Of a DNA stretch of 18,100 nucleotides, positions 1 through 6,834 are shown piece after piece. Location of the stretch: positions 1 to 18,100 of the forward strand of contig CAIOSU010000510.1 of NCBI GenBank assembly GCA_903861055.1. Reading direction: 5' to 3'. The notes beneath the pieces are model-generated. The model saw only the letters and a list, made by a program, of their open reading frames with translations. It was not told the origin of the DNA and did no database searches. This stretch comes from an uncultured bacterium (GTDB lineage Bacteria > Bacteroidota > Bacteroidia > Chitinophagales > CAIOSU01). The position numbers and the translations under genes are program-made. Numbering within the stretch: position 1 is the stretch's first letter; each line of letters starts with the position of its first letter.

Positions 1-140
1 AGTGCACTTGCGCAGCAATGGCACGACGAGGCAATCCCCTGCCACGGAGCAAGGTGCCGGCTGAAACATAGTAGTTGGGTAGCTTTTGGATTCATTGCTC
101 AACTCAGCAACCCCCTCACAACCTCCCCCTGCCCATTCGA

Positions 141-157
141 TCTCGTTCGAAACGAGA
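141..157. repeat. Short palindrome TCTCGTT-CGA-AACGAGA
   Basis: This is a perfect 7-bp inverted repeat with a 3-base loop. The same arms, TCTCGTT and AACGAGA, recur with a different loop inside the dnaK terminator stem at 10023-10039. Here no T-tract follows on either strand, so it is not an obvious intrinsic terminator, although it lies about 85 bases downstream of the aldo/keto reductase stop. It may be a dispersed palindromic element that was recruited as a terminator in the other copy. Confidence 0.55.
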
Positions 158-213
158 CTCAGGGTAAAATCCGGAGGAGGAGCTTACATATTTCGCCAAA
201 ACACTTTTTCCGT

Positions 214-240
214 GGACTGTGGACTATCGACCATCGACCA
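214..240. repeat. Heptad array (GGACTAT / CGACCAT words)
   Basis: There are four consecutive 7-base units in strict phase: GGACTGT at 214, GGACTAT at 221, CGACCAT at 228 and CGACCA at 235. The first two resemble each other closely, and so do the last two. The array ends two bases before the stop codon of the aldo/keto reductase gene, so it lies in that gene's immediate 3' flank. It is one of the period-7/8 intergenic arrays of this window. Confidence 0.7.
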
Positions 241-242
241 AA

Positions 243-1223
243 TTAAAACACCTCCAACTTAGGCTTGTTGCCCAGTATGGTTTCTATTTGCTCTATTACC
301 TCAGGGGTAAGTTTGGCAACATCTTCGGTGGCTTTAAGGTTTTCTTTTAAGTGACTAGCCTTACTGCCGCCCGTTATCACGGTGCTCACGTTCGGGTTCT
401 TTAGGCACCAAGCAAGGGCTAAGCGAGGCAAAGTGGTGCCAAGGTCATTGGCTAAAGTCTCTAGTTTGCGCGCTTGTTCCAATTTCTCTTCTTGCAGCAC
501 GCGCTCTTTCAGCCACTCTAGATTAGGTAAGTCTAGTCGGGTTTTCTCATCGGGCATGCCGTGGTTGTATTTGCCACTTAGCAAGCCACTGGCCAATGGC
601 GACCATATAGTGCTGCCCATGCCCCAATCGCGGAACAAACGGAAGTACTCCACCTCAAAGCGCTGGCGGTGAAACATATTGTATTGCGGCTGCTCCATCA
701 AAGGGCCTATGAGGTTATATTTTTCGGCCACCAGGTGCGCCTCTGTTATTTCTTGTGCCGTCCACTCGCTGGTACCCCAGTATAGCACCTTTCCTTGCTG
801 AATGAGGTGGTGCATAGCCCACACTGTTTCGGCAATAGGAGTATTAATATCGGGGCGATGGCAGAAATACAAATCGAGGTAATCAACCTGCAGGCGCTTT
901 AATGCCGCATCGCAAGCTTCCATTACGTGCTTACGGCTAAGACCTTTTTGGTTGGGCAGCGTGCCGCCCCAAAACACTTTGCTGCTTACTACATACGTGC
1001 TGCGGTCCCACCCTTTCTTTTTAAGGATGTTGCCCATCACTATCTCCGATTTGCCCCCAGCGTAAGCTTCAGCATTATCGAAAAAATTAACGCCATTGTC
1101 GTAAGCTACGGTCATCAATTCTTCGGCAACATCGTCACCAATTTGCAAGCCAAAGGTAAGCCATGAGCCCAGCGAAAGGGCACTTACCTGAAGGCCGCTA
1201 CGGCCAAGTCTTCTATATTCCAT
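243..1223 (-). CDS. Aldo/keto reductase (potassium-channel beta-subunit-like)
   Basis: This is a cytosolic NAD(P)H-dependent oxidoreductase of the aldo/keto reductase superfamily, predicted to reduce aldehydes or ketones. The 326-residue protein has the full catalytic tetrad: Asp49, Tyr54 (in FDNAEAY), Lys82 and His122. It also has the N-terminal RRLGRSGLQVSALSLG strand and a C-terminal STVITGGSK cofactor-binding segment. Similarity in style is closest to the voltage-gated K+ channel beta-subunit/YghZ branch; the substrate cannot be told. The frame stays open 28 codons further upstream to 1307, but that extension translates an octad repeat array. The family N-terminus begins at MEYRRLG, so I chose the start at 1223. 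It is divergent from gldC and monocistronic. No TAnnTTTG element is seen upstream. Confidence 0.93.
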   Translation of the reverse strand: MEYRRLGRSGLQVSALSLGSWLTFGLQIGDDVAEELMTVAYDNGVNFFDNAEAYAGGKSEIVMGNILKKKGWDRSTYVVSSKVFWGGTLPNQKGLSRKHVMEACDAALKRLQVDYLDLYFCHRPDINTPIAETVWAMHHLIQQGKVLYWGTSEWTAQEITEAHLVAEKYNLIGPLMEQPQYNMFHRQRFEVEYFRLFRDWGMGSTIWSPLASGLLSGKYNHGMPDEKTRLDLPNLEWLKERVLQEEKLEQARKLETLANDLGTTLPRLALAWCLKNPNVSTVITGGSKASHLKENLKATEDVAKLTPEVIEQIETILGNKPKLEVF

Positions 1224-1236
1224 GGAGTTGAATTTT

Positions 1237-1276
1237 ATGTACCAATGTACCGATTTGCTAATGTACCAATGTAAAA
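1237..1276. repeat. Octad array (ATGTACCA)
   Basis: Five units of 8 bases are in strict phase: ATGTACCA at 1237, ATGTACCG at 1245, ATTTGCTA at 1253, ATGTACCA at 1261 and ATGTAAAA at 1269. It lies 13 bases upstream of the aldo/keto reductase start, in its presumed 5' untranslated region, and causes a false N-terminal extension of that reading frame. The odd central unit, with the word GCTA, is echoed in the octad arrays at 12406-12508, where an off-pattern unit also sits among the repeats. Confidence 0.8.
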
Positions 1277-1364
1277 TTAAAAAGAATGACCTTTCAATAT
1301 CTCGCAAGCAATGTTAACAACCATGATCATTATTCAAGGTGCGACTTGAAAACAACCATCAACC

Positions 1365-1392
1365 AATTTTTAATTTTGAATTTTAAATTTTC
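1365..1392. repeat. Heptad array (AATTTTN)
   Basis: Four 7-base units follow one another: AATTTTT at 1365, AATTTTG at 1372, AATTTTA at 1379 and AATTTTC at 1386. Only the seventh base varies. Read on the other strand it is AAAATTN, the same word as the array at 2907-2948. Bases 1372-1391 are the exact reverse complement of 2912-2931. It lies just upstream of the gldC promoter. Confidence 0.75.
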
Positions 1393-1419
1393 AATTCACC
1401 CCCCTCACAACTAAAGTTT

Positions 1420-1427
1420 TACCTTTG
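1420..1427 (+). promoter_or_regulatory. Predicted gldC -7 promoter element
   Basis: TACCTTTG matches the Bacteroidota consensus TAnnTTTG exactly and lies 26 bases before the gldC ATG, so a leader of about 20 bases is predicted. No convincing -33 TTG box at the usual spacing is seen. Confidence 0.6.
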
Positions 1428-1453
1428 CCCCTAAATATAGCACAAACCAGCGT

Positions 1454-1822
1454 ATGGCTTCTGATAAATATACCCGCAGACAGATAATTATTACTGTAGA
1501 ATTGGATGAGAATAAGCTACCCAACCGCATTTTGTGGGAAGCCGATGATGCTGGCATGAGCGAGGCAAGGGACACCAAAAGTATGATGCTTTCGTTTTGG
1601 GACCGTGACGAGAACAATACCATGCGCTTTGACTTGCACACCAAGGATATGTATGTGGACGAAATGAAAGACCATTTCCTTCAAACCCTAGTAAGCATGG
1701 CCGAGACCTATCGCCGCGCCACTGGGCACAACTTTGTGTTGGATGAAATGAAAGCCTTTACTACCCAACTAAGCGGTAAAATACAAGACGCTGAAGACGA
1801 GAAAGAAGGCCGCAGAAACTAA
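1454..1822 (+). CDS. gldC: Gliding motility protein GldC
   Basis: This 122-residue protein matches the small soluble GldC family of gliding Bacteroidota. Recognisable segments are the N-terminal IIITVELDENKLPNRILW strand pair, then MMLSFWDRDENNTMRFDL and WTKDM-like HTKDMYVDEMKDHF (about residues 64-77), followed by LQTLVSMAETYRRAT. The family supports gliding motility in Flavobacterium, where its exact job is unclear. The length is normal, and the C-terminus adds a charged tail. It has its own TAnnTTTG promoter and ends 13 bases from a convergent DUF1684 gene. In Flavobacterium gldC usually neighbours gldB, which is not in this window. Confidence 0.9.
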   Translation: MASDKYTRRQIIITVELDENKLPNRILWEADDAGMSEARDTKSMMLSFWDRDENNTMRFDLHTKDMYVDEMKDHFLQTLVSMAETYRRATGHNFVLDEMKAFTTQLSGKIQDAEDEKEGRRN

Positions 1823-1835
1823 GCTAGACTTTATA

Positions 1836-2453
1836 TCAGTGATATACCTTTTCACCCGCCAATATGCTAATGCTTAATCGGCTTTCTGGTTTAGGTATGG
1901 GGCAAGAGTAGCCATCGGTGTAGGCGCAGTATGGGTTGTAGGCATAGTTGAAATCAACTTCCAACGAGTCGCCATCGGGCACCTCCAAATCTAAATAACG
2001 GCCACCACCGTAGGTTTCTTTGCCACTGGTAAGGTCGGTAAATGGCACGAACAGGTACTTTTCAAACTCTTCTTTTTTGCGCAGCTCAATACCTTGATAT
2101 GCGGGCAAAGAAAAGGTTTGATTATCCAAGGTGAATATCAAATTTGCAACTTGTGCGTAAAATTTCAAACTACCAGATGAAGTAACAAACTCCAAGGTAT
2201 CTTCCACCGTCAGCTGCTCATACTTTGCCGTTATCACCATTCTGCTGTCTGGAGCATAAAACTTAATGCCCGTAAAATTCTTACGCTCCTTTTTGTTGAA
2301 GATGGGGGAAGTTTCTTTATCCCTAAACAATTGATCTTTGGCTTCCCAATGTTTATAAACCTCTAGTTCATATCCTCCCACGGGCAACAAGGCCATGGTT
2401 AATATAATCAATATTGTTTGCATCCTTTTTTTACTTGGTTTCAACCTTGGCAT
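1836..2453 (-). CDS. DUF1684 domain protein, membrane-anchored or secreted
   Basis: The 205-residue protein carries the DUF1684 core in its C-terminal two thirds. Diagnostic segments are GGGRYLDL (149-156), DFNYAYNPYCAY (167-178), CPIPKPESRL (184-193) and the terminal AGEKVYH. The biochemical function of the family is not established. A hydrophobic stretch at residues 12-27 suggests a signal peptide or signal anchor. The start is uncertain: the ATG at 2453 gives a positively charged n-region and overlaps the upstream LRR gene by 23 bases, while an ATG at 2423 begins 7 bases after the LRR stop but removes the charges. I list the longer form because charged residues before the hydrophobic core are typical of export signals. 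The tight linkage suggests co-expression with the LRR gene. Confidence 0.85.
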   Translation of the reverse strand: MPRLKPSKKRMQTILIILTMALLPVGGYELEVYKHWEAKDQLFRDKETSPIFNKKERKNFTGIKFYAPDSRMVITAKYEQLTVEDTLEFVTSSGSLKFYAQVANLIFTLDNQTFSLPAYQGIELRKKEEFEKYLFVPFTDLTSGKETYGGGRYLDLEVPDGDSLEVDFNYAYNPYCAYTDGYSCPIPKPESRLSISILAGEKVYH

Positions 2454-2898
2454 TAGGTAGCGCCTTGGCTACCTTGTCAGCCTCGCCGGCATTCAATTTA
2501 TTGTCTTTAAGCAGCAAGGTTCTAAGCGCTTTAAGCTGCGCAAGGCCATCAATAGGTAATTTGTTTAGGTAATAATTGCCGCTCAAATCAAGCAGTTCCA
2601 ACTTGGTCAACTTCTCCCAACCAGTTGCCGGTATACTCGACCAATAATTAAACGGCAAATGCAGTTCTTTTAAGTTCGGAAAGTTGAAAATCTCTACTGG
2701 GAAAGTCTTTAACTTTTGCAAGCTCAGGTCAAGGTAAAACACTTCATTGGGCTTTTGCTTAGCCTCATCCATGCTATCAAACCAATTGCCACCAAACATT
2801 TTATCGTCCAAGTCAACTTGGTTTTGTGCTATGATGGTGCCAGTGCCTACCATAGTAAGTAGCATAATTAGCATGGTTTGCAGGAAAGGATTTTTCAT
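2431..2898 (-). CDS. Small secreted leucine-rich-repeat protein
   Basis: The 155-residue protein begins with a hydrophobic signal peptide (residues 1-24, likely cleaved near TIIAQ). It then has about four leucine-rich repeats: LDLSLQKLKTFP (56-67), KELHLPFNYWSSIP (77-90), ELLDLSGNYYLNKLP (101-115) and RTLLLKDNKL (126-135). The repeats match the bacterial LxxLxLxxNxLxxLP pattern loosely. It is too short to carry anything else, so a binding or recognition role outside the cytoplasm is the most that can be inferred. It is the first gene of a two-gene unit with the DUF1684 gene. A heptad array begins 8 bases upstream of its ATG, and no TAnnTTTG is seen. Confidence 0.85.
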   Translation of the reverse strand: MKNPFLQTMLIMLLTMVGTGTIIAQNQVDLDDKMFGGNWFDSMDEAKQKPNEVFYLDLSLQKLKTFPVEIFNFPNLKELHLPFNYWSSIPATGWEKLTKLELLDLSGNYYLNKLPIDGLAQLKALRTLLLKDNKLNAGEADKVAKALPNAKVETK

Positions 2899-2906
2899 GG
2901 GGGAAG

Positions 2907-2948
2907 AATTTAAAATTTAAAATTCAAAATTCAAAATTTAAAATTGTC
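2907..2948. repeat. Heptad array (AAAATTN)
   Basis: This array holds five close 7-base units at 2907, 2914, 2921, 2928 and 2935, of the form AATTTAA or AATTCAA, and a diverged sixth. In another phase it reads AAAATTN, the complement of the array at 1365-1392. It sits immediately upstream of the LRR gene and downstream of ribF. Bases 2912-2931 are exactly the reverse complement of 1372-1391. Confidence 0.78.
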
Positions 2949-2966
2949 TAAAAGCCGAAACAATAC

Positions 2967-2994
2967 AATCACAAATCGTAATTCGTAACTCGCT
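2967..2994. repeat. Heptad array (AATCGTA / ATTCGTA)
   Basis: There are four 7-base units in phase: AATCACA at 2967, AATCGTA at 2974, ATTCGTA at 2981 and ACTCGCT at 2988. The word CGTAAYTCG is the reverse complement of the TTACGAG / TTGCGAG words at 10981 and 11017, so the two arrays belong to one family. It ends 3 bases before the ribF stop codon. Confidence 0.65.
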
Positions 2995-2997
2995 CAA

Positions 2998-3924
2998 CTA
3001 ATATAACAACTTTCTCGATACCTTTTCGTCGTCGGCCATCTGTTTAATGAGGGCATCTATGTTATCAAACTTCAATTCGCTGCGCAAGCGCTGCACAAAT
3101 ATTACATCCAATTCCATGCCATATATGTCCCTATCAAAGTCGAACAAATTAGCTTCTATACTTGCCTTGCGGCCCTCAAAGGTGGGGTTGTCGCCAATGT
3201 TCATCATGGCTGGGTGCAGCTGCTCTTCCAACTTTACGCGCACAGCATATACGCCTTTGGCTGGTATCAGTTTATTGGGGTTGTTGGGTTGGATATTTGC
3301 TGTTGGGTAGCCGAGCTTTCGGCCCATTTGGTGGCCTTCAACCACGGTGCCGTGCAAGCTATACTCGTACCCTAGTAGGTTGTTGGCTTGGGTCACATCG
3401 CCCGCTTCCAGGGCGGTGCGTACCTTGGTAGAGCTTACCGCTAGGTCATCAACCATTTGTTTGGCAATTTCCTCCACCTCAAATCCTAGTTCTTTGCCCT
3501 TTTCCAAAAACAACCCCAAGTCACCTTCACGGTTATTGCCAAATCGGTGGTCGTAACCAATTACTACTTTCTTGGGGCGTACATTTTTCCACAAGAAATC
3601 TTCCACATACTCTCGGGCAGTCAGTTTCGAAAACTCAATTGAAAAAGGTGCCACTATTAAATTATCCACTCCAAATCGCTCCAATAAAGCTATCTTTTCT
3701 TCAAGGGTGTTCAATAACTTAAGACCAGTATCGTTTGGGTTAACTACTAAACGTGGGTGCGGATGAAAAGTAAGGATAATGCTCTCGCCGTTTTTTTCGG
3801 CAGCATCTTGGTTAATGCGCTTGATGATTTCTTGGTGGCCCAAGTGTACCCCATCGAACGTGCCAATGGTAAGCACGCCGTTCTTAAACTCCGGCAAACC
3901 CTCAACGCTTCTGAATACCCGCAT
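2998..3924 (-). CDS. ribF: Bifunctional riboflavin kinase / FAD synthetase
   Basis: RibF phosphorylates riboflavin to FMN and then adenylylates FMN to FAD in the cytosol. The 308-residue length is normal. The N-terminal nucleotidyltransferase domain shows FDGVHLGH (23-30), HPHPRLV (54-60), GYDHRFG (123-129) and SSTKVR (164-169). The C-terminal flavokinase domain shows GRKLGYPTAN (201-210), KGVYAV (223-228), NIGDNPTF (242-249) and IEANLFDF (256-263). It is the last gene of the ftsX operon and overlaps the end of truB by 23 bases, so translation is probably coupled. No FMN riboswitch is visible, and none would be expected inside an operon. Confidence 0.96.
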   Translation of the reverse strand: MRVFRSVEGLPEFKNGVLTIGTFDGVHLGHQEIIKRINQDAAEKNGESIILTFHPHPRLVVNPNDTGLKLLNTLEEKIALLERFGVDNLIVAPFSIEFSKLTAREYVEDFLWKNVRPKKVVIGYDHRFGNNREGDLGLFLEKGKELGFEVEEIAKQMVDDLAVSSTKVRTALEAGDVTQANNLLGYEYSLHGTVVEGHQMGRKLGYPTANIQPNNPNKLIPAKGVYAVRVKLEEQLHPAMMNIGDNPTFEGRKASIEANLFDFDRDIYGMELDVIFVQRLRSELKFDNIDALIKQMADDEKVSRKLLY

Positions 3925-4630
3925 GTTGCAAAATTAGGTCTTTGTGTGCAAACAGATATTCGGTTACTTCGGGCACTGTCCAAGCATCATCAACATGGTA
4001 GCTTCCGCTTTGGGTGCGCCTAAGGTCGTGCAGGTACGCACCACTATTCAGCAGCTTGCCAAAATCGTAAGCCAGCGAGCGTATGTAAGTGCCCTTGCTG
4101 CATTTCACCCTAAAATGCACTAGGGGCATGTCAACGCTGGTTATCTCAAACTCATAAATAGTAATAGCCCTGGGCTGCAATATTACCTCTTGGCCTTTGC
4201 GGGCCATGTTATATGCGGTTTTGCCCCCAACCTTCAATGCCGAAAAAATGGGCGGCATTTGGTTTATTTGGCCAGTATATTGAAGGGCCGCTTGCTTTAT
4301 TAGCTCGGGAGTAATGTGGTCGGTTGGGTATGTTTGGTCTATGTCCGTTTCTTGGTCATAAGATGGGCGCGTGGCACCCAAGCAAATAGCGCCCGTATAC
4401 TCTTTCTCCTGGTCTTGTAACTCTTGTATGCCTTTGGTTAGTTTTCCGGTGCAAAGTATCACCAAGCCAGTTGCCAATGGATCGAGCGTGCCAGCATGCC
4501 CAGTTTTGGCTTTGGTGGCATTTTTCAACTTCCTCACTATGTCAAACGAAGTCCATTCCATCGGTTTATCAATAAGGATGATCTTACCAGCTTGGAAGTC
4601 GAAATCGATGGAATCTTTAGAGAAAATCAT
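3902..4630 (-). CDS. truB: tRNA pseudouridine(55) synthase TruB
   Basis: TruB converts U55 of the tRNA T-loop to pseudouridine. The 242-residue protein has the N-terminal DKPMEWTSFDIV motif (21-32), the catalytic motif GHAGTLDPLATGL (44-56) with nucleophile Asp50, and the later KCSKGTYIRSLAYDFG segment. The short C-terminus lacks an added PUA domain, as is common in this phylum. The start overlaps the uppP stop by 4 bases (ATGA arrangement), and its end overlaps ribF. Both indicate one transcript. Confidence 0.96.
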   Translation of the reverse strand: MIFSKDSIDFDFQAGKIILIDKPMEWTSFDIVRKLKNATKAKTGHAGTLDPLATGLVILCTGKLTKGIQELQDQEKEYTGAICLGATRPSYDQETDIDQTYPTDHITPELIKQAALQYTGQINQMPPIFSALKVGGKTAYNMARKGQEVILQPRAITIYEFEITSVDMPLVHFRVKCSKGTYIRSLAYDFGKLLNSGAYLHDLRRTQSGSYHVDDAWTVPEVTEYLFAHKDLILQHAGIQKR

Positions 4631-5427
4631 GCTATGAAATAACCTAGGATAATAGCAAGTATGCCTGCTACAAAGCAGTAGTAAGCAAAGTATTTAAGCT
4701 TGCTATTGCGTACCAGTTTTATCATAAGGCTACAAGCAAAAAGCCCCACAACGAAAGAAGTAATAAACCCTACAGCAAGCGGCAGTGCATTGTCGCTTGA
4801 AGCAGCCACTTTACCATCAAGTATATCTTTACTCATTTTGCCTAATATCAATGGTATGACCATCAAGAACGAGAATCGTGCCGCTTGGGCTCTATCCACT
4901 CCCAACAAAACCGAGGTGGAAATAGTAGCCCCTGAACGGGAAATACCGGGCAGTATGGCAATAGCCTGTGCAATACCGATTACCACCGCATTGCCGAAAC
5001 TCACTGGCTTGCCTGTAAATTTGGCTTTGTCGGCTAGCAGCAGCAGCAGTGCCGTAATAAGTAACATAAAGCCGATAAACATAGCCATGCCTTGAGCAAA
5101 AAACTCATCCAATTGGTCTTCGAAAAACAAACCAATGAATACTGCGGGTATCATAGAGATGATAATTTTCAAAGAGAACTTGGTCTCGTCGTTCCACTTA
5201 AAGGAGAACAAACCCTTGAATATCTGCCAAATATCGTTGCGGAAAACAATAATGGTACTTAGGGCTGTAGCCACATGCACAACTACGGTAAACAGCATAT
5301 TCTCTTCACCCGTTTGTTTGATGCCCAGCAACTCGGCGCCGAGTGCCACGTGGCCGCTACTACTTACGGGCAGAAACTCTCCTAAGCCCTGCATTATACC
5401 TAATAAAAAGGCCTCGAACCAGGTCAT
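4627..5427 (-). CDS. uppP: Undecaprenyl-diphosphatase UppP (BacA family)
   Basis: This integral membrane phosphatase converts undecaprenyl diphosphate to the monophosphate carrier used in peptidoglycan and glycan export. The 266-residue protein shows the two family signatures: QGLGEFLPVSSSGH (13-26, with Glu17 and His26) and PGISRSGAT (160-168, with Arg164). About seven hydrophobic segments follow the usual family pattern. Its ATG overlaps the stop of the DUF3098 gene by one base (TAATG), and its own stop overlaps truB. Overproduction of this family gives bacitracin resistance in other bacteria, but the operon context here points to housekeeping. Confidence 0.96.
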   Translation of the reverse strand: MTWFEAFLLGIMQGLGEFLPVSSSGHVALGAELLGIKQTGEENMLFTVVVHVATALSTIIVFRNDIWQIFKGLFSFKWNDETKFSLKIIISMIPAVFIGLFFEDQLDEFFAQGMAMFIGFMLLITALLLLLADKAKFTGKPVSFGNAVVIGIAQAIAILPGISRSGATISTSVLLGVDRAQAARFSFLMVIPLILGKMSKDILDGKVAASSDNALPLAVGFITSFVVGLFACSLMIKLVRNSKLKYFAYYCFVAGILAIILGYFIA

Positions 5428-5720
5428 TACTTAGCGCGTAACAATATGGCTGGTATCTGTATTACCAGACCTAGTAAAATAAGAATAGGTGCCACCGTAA
5501 TGCGAACCGTGCTGTATTTCTCATCCGCATTAAACACTTCAGGGTTGGCATCGCTACTGCCACCTACCATCAGTACATATCCCAGCACCATAAGTGCCAC
5601 GCCAATAGCCATAAGGGCATAATTTTTGGGGCCAAACATAGGCTGGTTGCTTTTCAATTGGTTGGCAGCGGCAGATGGATTGGTTTCCACCACGTTTTTT
5701 TGGCTTTGCGAAATACTCAT
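5427..5720 (-). CDS. DUF3098 small membrane protein
   Basis: The 97-residue protein has a polar N-terminus of about 30 residues, followed by FGPKNYALM and two transmembrane helices (about 34-53 and 75-93). A short extracytoplasmic loop containing GGSSDANPEVFN lies between them. This is the DUF3098 pattern, a family I know from Bacteroidota next to ftsX and uppP. Its function is unknown; the position between a divisome regulator and the lipid-carrier phosphatase suggests an envelope or division role, which is inference only. It starts 10 bases after the ftsX stop and overlaps uppP by one base. Confidence 0.88.
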   Translation of the reverse strand: MSISQSQKNVVETNPSAAANQLKSNQPMFGPKNYALMAIGVALMVLGYVLMVGGSSDANPEVFNADEKYSTVRITVAPILILLGLVIQIPAILLRAK

Positions 5721-5730
5721 GGCATCAAAG

Positions 5731-6603
5731 TTAATAAAGCTCGTCTAATTTTAAGGTAAGATATTTTGAAACAGCACGGTAGGTGCTGAAAGTAGATATA
5801 AGCAAGCCTACAGCCATTACACCTAAAAACACTACACCAAATTTCATTAACGAAATTTCGATACTGAATTTAGGGTAGGCTTGCGTTAACCAATAAATGG
5901 CTCCGGCCAGCGCTATAATAGCGAAGGTGCCGCTTATAAACCCGTTTAAAAGGCCTCGTACAATAAATGGTTTAATAATAAACCAACGGGTAGCACCTAC
6001 CAATTGCATACTTTTTATCAAAAACCGGTTTGAGTACATACTCAACCTTATGGTATTGTCGATAAGCGTAAGCGAGATGACCAATATCATCAAACCAAGC
6101 ACGCTTATCACAATTCCGGCCTGCTTTACGCCTTTGCTCACTAGGCCCAAGGTACCACTGTCATAATATACATCGGCCACTAATGGGTTTTTTCCCAACT
6201 CAGCAGTTATTTTCTCCAACGAATCAGGGGCTAAGTACTCAGAGTTAAAATTGAGTGCCAACTTGGCAAACAATGGGTTGTAATCAAGCAGACTCAAATC
6301 GGCCCCTAGCTCGTCCATAGTTATCTTGGCAGCCTCTTCTTTGCTAACATACATGCTAGCCTTTACATAAGGCTCTTTGTCGAGTTTCTTTTGCAACTGC
6401 AATATATCTACCTCGCTGGCGGTGGCCTTTAATTCCAAATTTATCTCCACCTGCTCAACCAAATACCTAGAGCCGCTCTCTGAGTAGAGCATAAAACTAG
6501 CCACCAACCCAAGTATAAACAAGGTTATGGTTACACTAATTATAGCGTAGGTATAAGATGGTTTAGAACGCTTGGTACCTTGTTTGCCGGCTTGTTGGGC
6601 CAT
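5731..6603 (-). CDS. ftsX: Cell division protein FtsX (permease-like)
   Basis: FtsX pairs with the ATPase FtsE to couple division to peptidoglycan hydrolase activation. The 290-residue protein has a basic cytoplasmic N-terminus, TM1 (about 18-40), an extracytoplasmic domain (about 41-158), then TM2 (160-181), TM3 (about 212-240) and TM4 (252-275). The characteristic FtsX segment MQLVGATRWFIIKPF (199-213) precedes TM3. ftsE is not adjacent in this window; in many Bacteroidota it is encoded elsewhere. This is the first gene of the five-gene operon ftsX-DUF3098-uppP-truB-ribF and has a TAnnTTTG promoter 20 bases upstream. Confidence 0.93.
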   Translation of the reverse strand: MAQQAGKQGTKRSKPSYTYAIISVTITLFILGLVASFMLYSESGSRYLVEQVEINLELKATASEVDILQLQKKLDKEPYVKASMYVSKEEAAKITMDELGADLSLLDYNPLFAKLALNFNSEYLAPDSLEKITAELGKNPLVADVYYDSGTLGLVSKGVKQAGIVISVLGLMILVISLTLIDNTIRLSMYSNRFLIKSMQLVGATRWFIIKPFIVRGLLNGFISGTFAIIALAGAIYWLTQAYPKFSIEISLMKFGVVFLGVMAVGLLISTFSTYRAVSKYLTLKLDELY

Positions 6604-6622
6604 AATAGCTGGTGCTTTGTGG

Positions 6623-6630
6623 CAAATTTA
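6623..6630 (-). promoter_or_regulatory. Predicted ftsX-operon -7 promoter element
   Basis: On the minus strand this reads TAAATTTG, an exact match to TAnnTTTG. It lies 19 bases before the ftsX ATG, predicting a leader of about 14 bases. No -33 TTG box is evident at the usual distance. Confidence 0.55.
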
Positions 6631-6820
6631 TAAAAAATTAATGGTGCGTTGGCTTAGCACTATTCAATGAGAGATAAATAATGTTAATAGTTGGGTAGAC
6701 CTAAAGTAGGTTCCATTTTTCGATTTGTCAGGCAACTCCAAACTAAACCGCCACAACGTTGCACCAATTATCCACAAAATCATTCGTCTAAAACCTTCCG
6801 CTTTATGTTAGGGTAAGTAT

Positions 6821-6828
6821 TATCTTTG
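6821..6828 (+). promoter_or_regulatory. Predicted -7 promoter element of the DUF4249-type gene
   Basis: TATCTTTG matches TAnnTTTG exactly and ends only 6 bases before the ATG at 6835. If transcription starts the usual few bases downstream, the mRNA begins at or within a base or two of the start codon. It also argues against the alternative start at 6826, which would lie inside the promoter element. Confidence 0.6.
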
Positions 6829-6834
6829 CAAACT

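Larger units (their letters stand above)
1..242. other. Left-edge non-coding stretch
   Basis: No convincing gene is visible. One plus-strand frame stays open from base 1 to about 246, but its translation has no recognisable domain and it runs through repeat sequence, so I treat it as chance. Two structures are present: a short palindrome at 141-157 and a heptad array at 214-240, each listed separately. Bases 1-60 are GC-rich and could be the end of a dispersed repeat cut by the window edge, but a second copy is not available here to show that. Confidence 0.4.

Noticed and set aside
1..246. Open plus-strand frame from the window edge to 246
   Set aside because: No start, no domain and no protein-like composition; the end reads through a heptad array. 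An open frame of about 80 codons can arise by chance.
1224..1307. N-terminal extension of the aldo/keto reductase to 1307
   Set aside because: The extra residues translate the octad array, and the family N-terminus starts at the ATG at 1223.
1333..1350. Inverted repeat TTCAAG-n6-CTTGAA between the aldo/keto reductase and gldC
   Set aside because: Arms of six bases are too short to stand out from chance in an 18-kb window, and no regulator is encoded nearby.
111..1411. 12-base match CCCCCTCACAAC at 111-122 and 1400-1411
   Set aside because: Several 12-base matches are expected by chance in a sequence of this length.
6654..6675. TTAGCACT resembling a CIRCE half-site
   Set aside because: The second half GAGTGCTAA is absent, and the site lies upstream of ftsX rather than dnaK.
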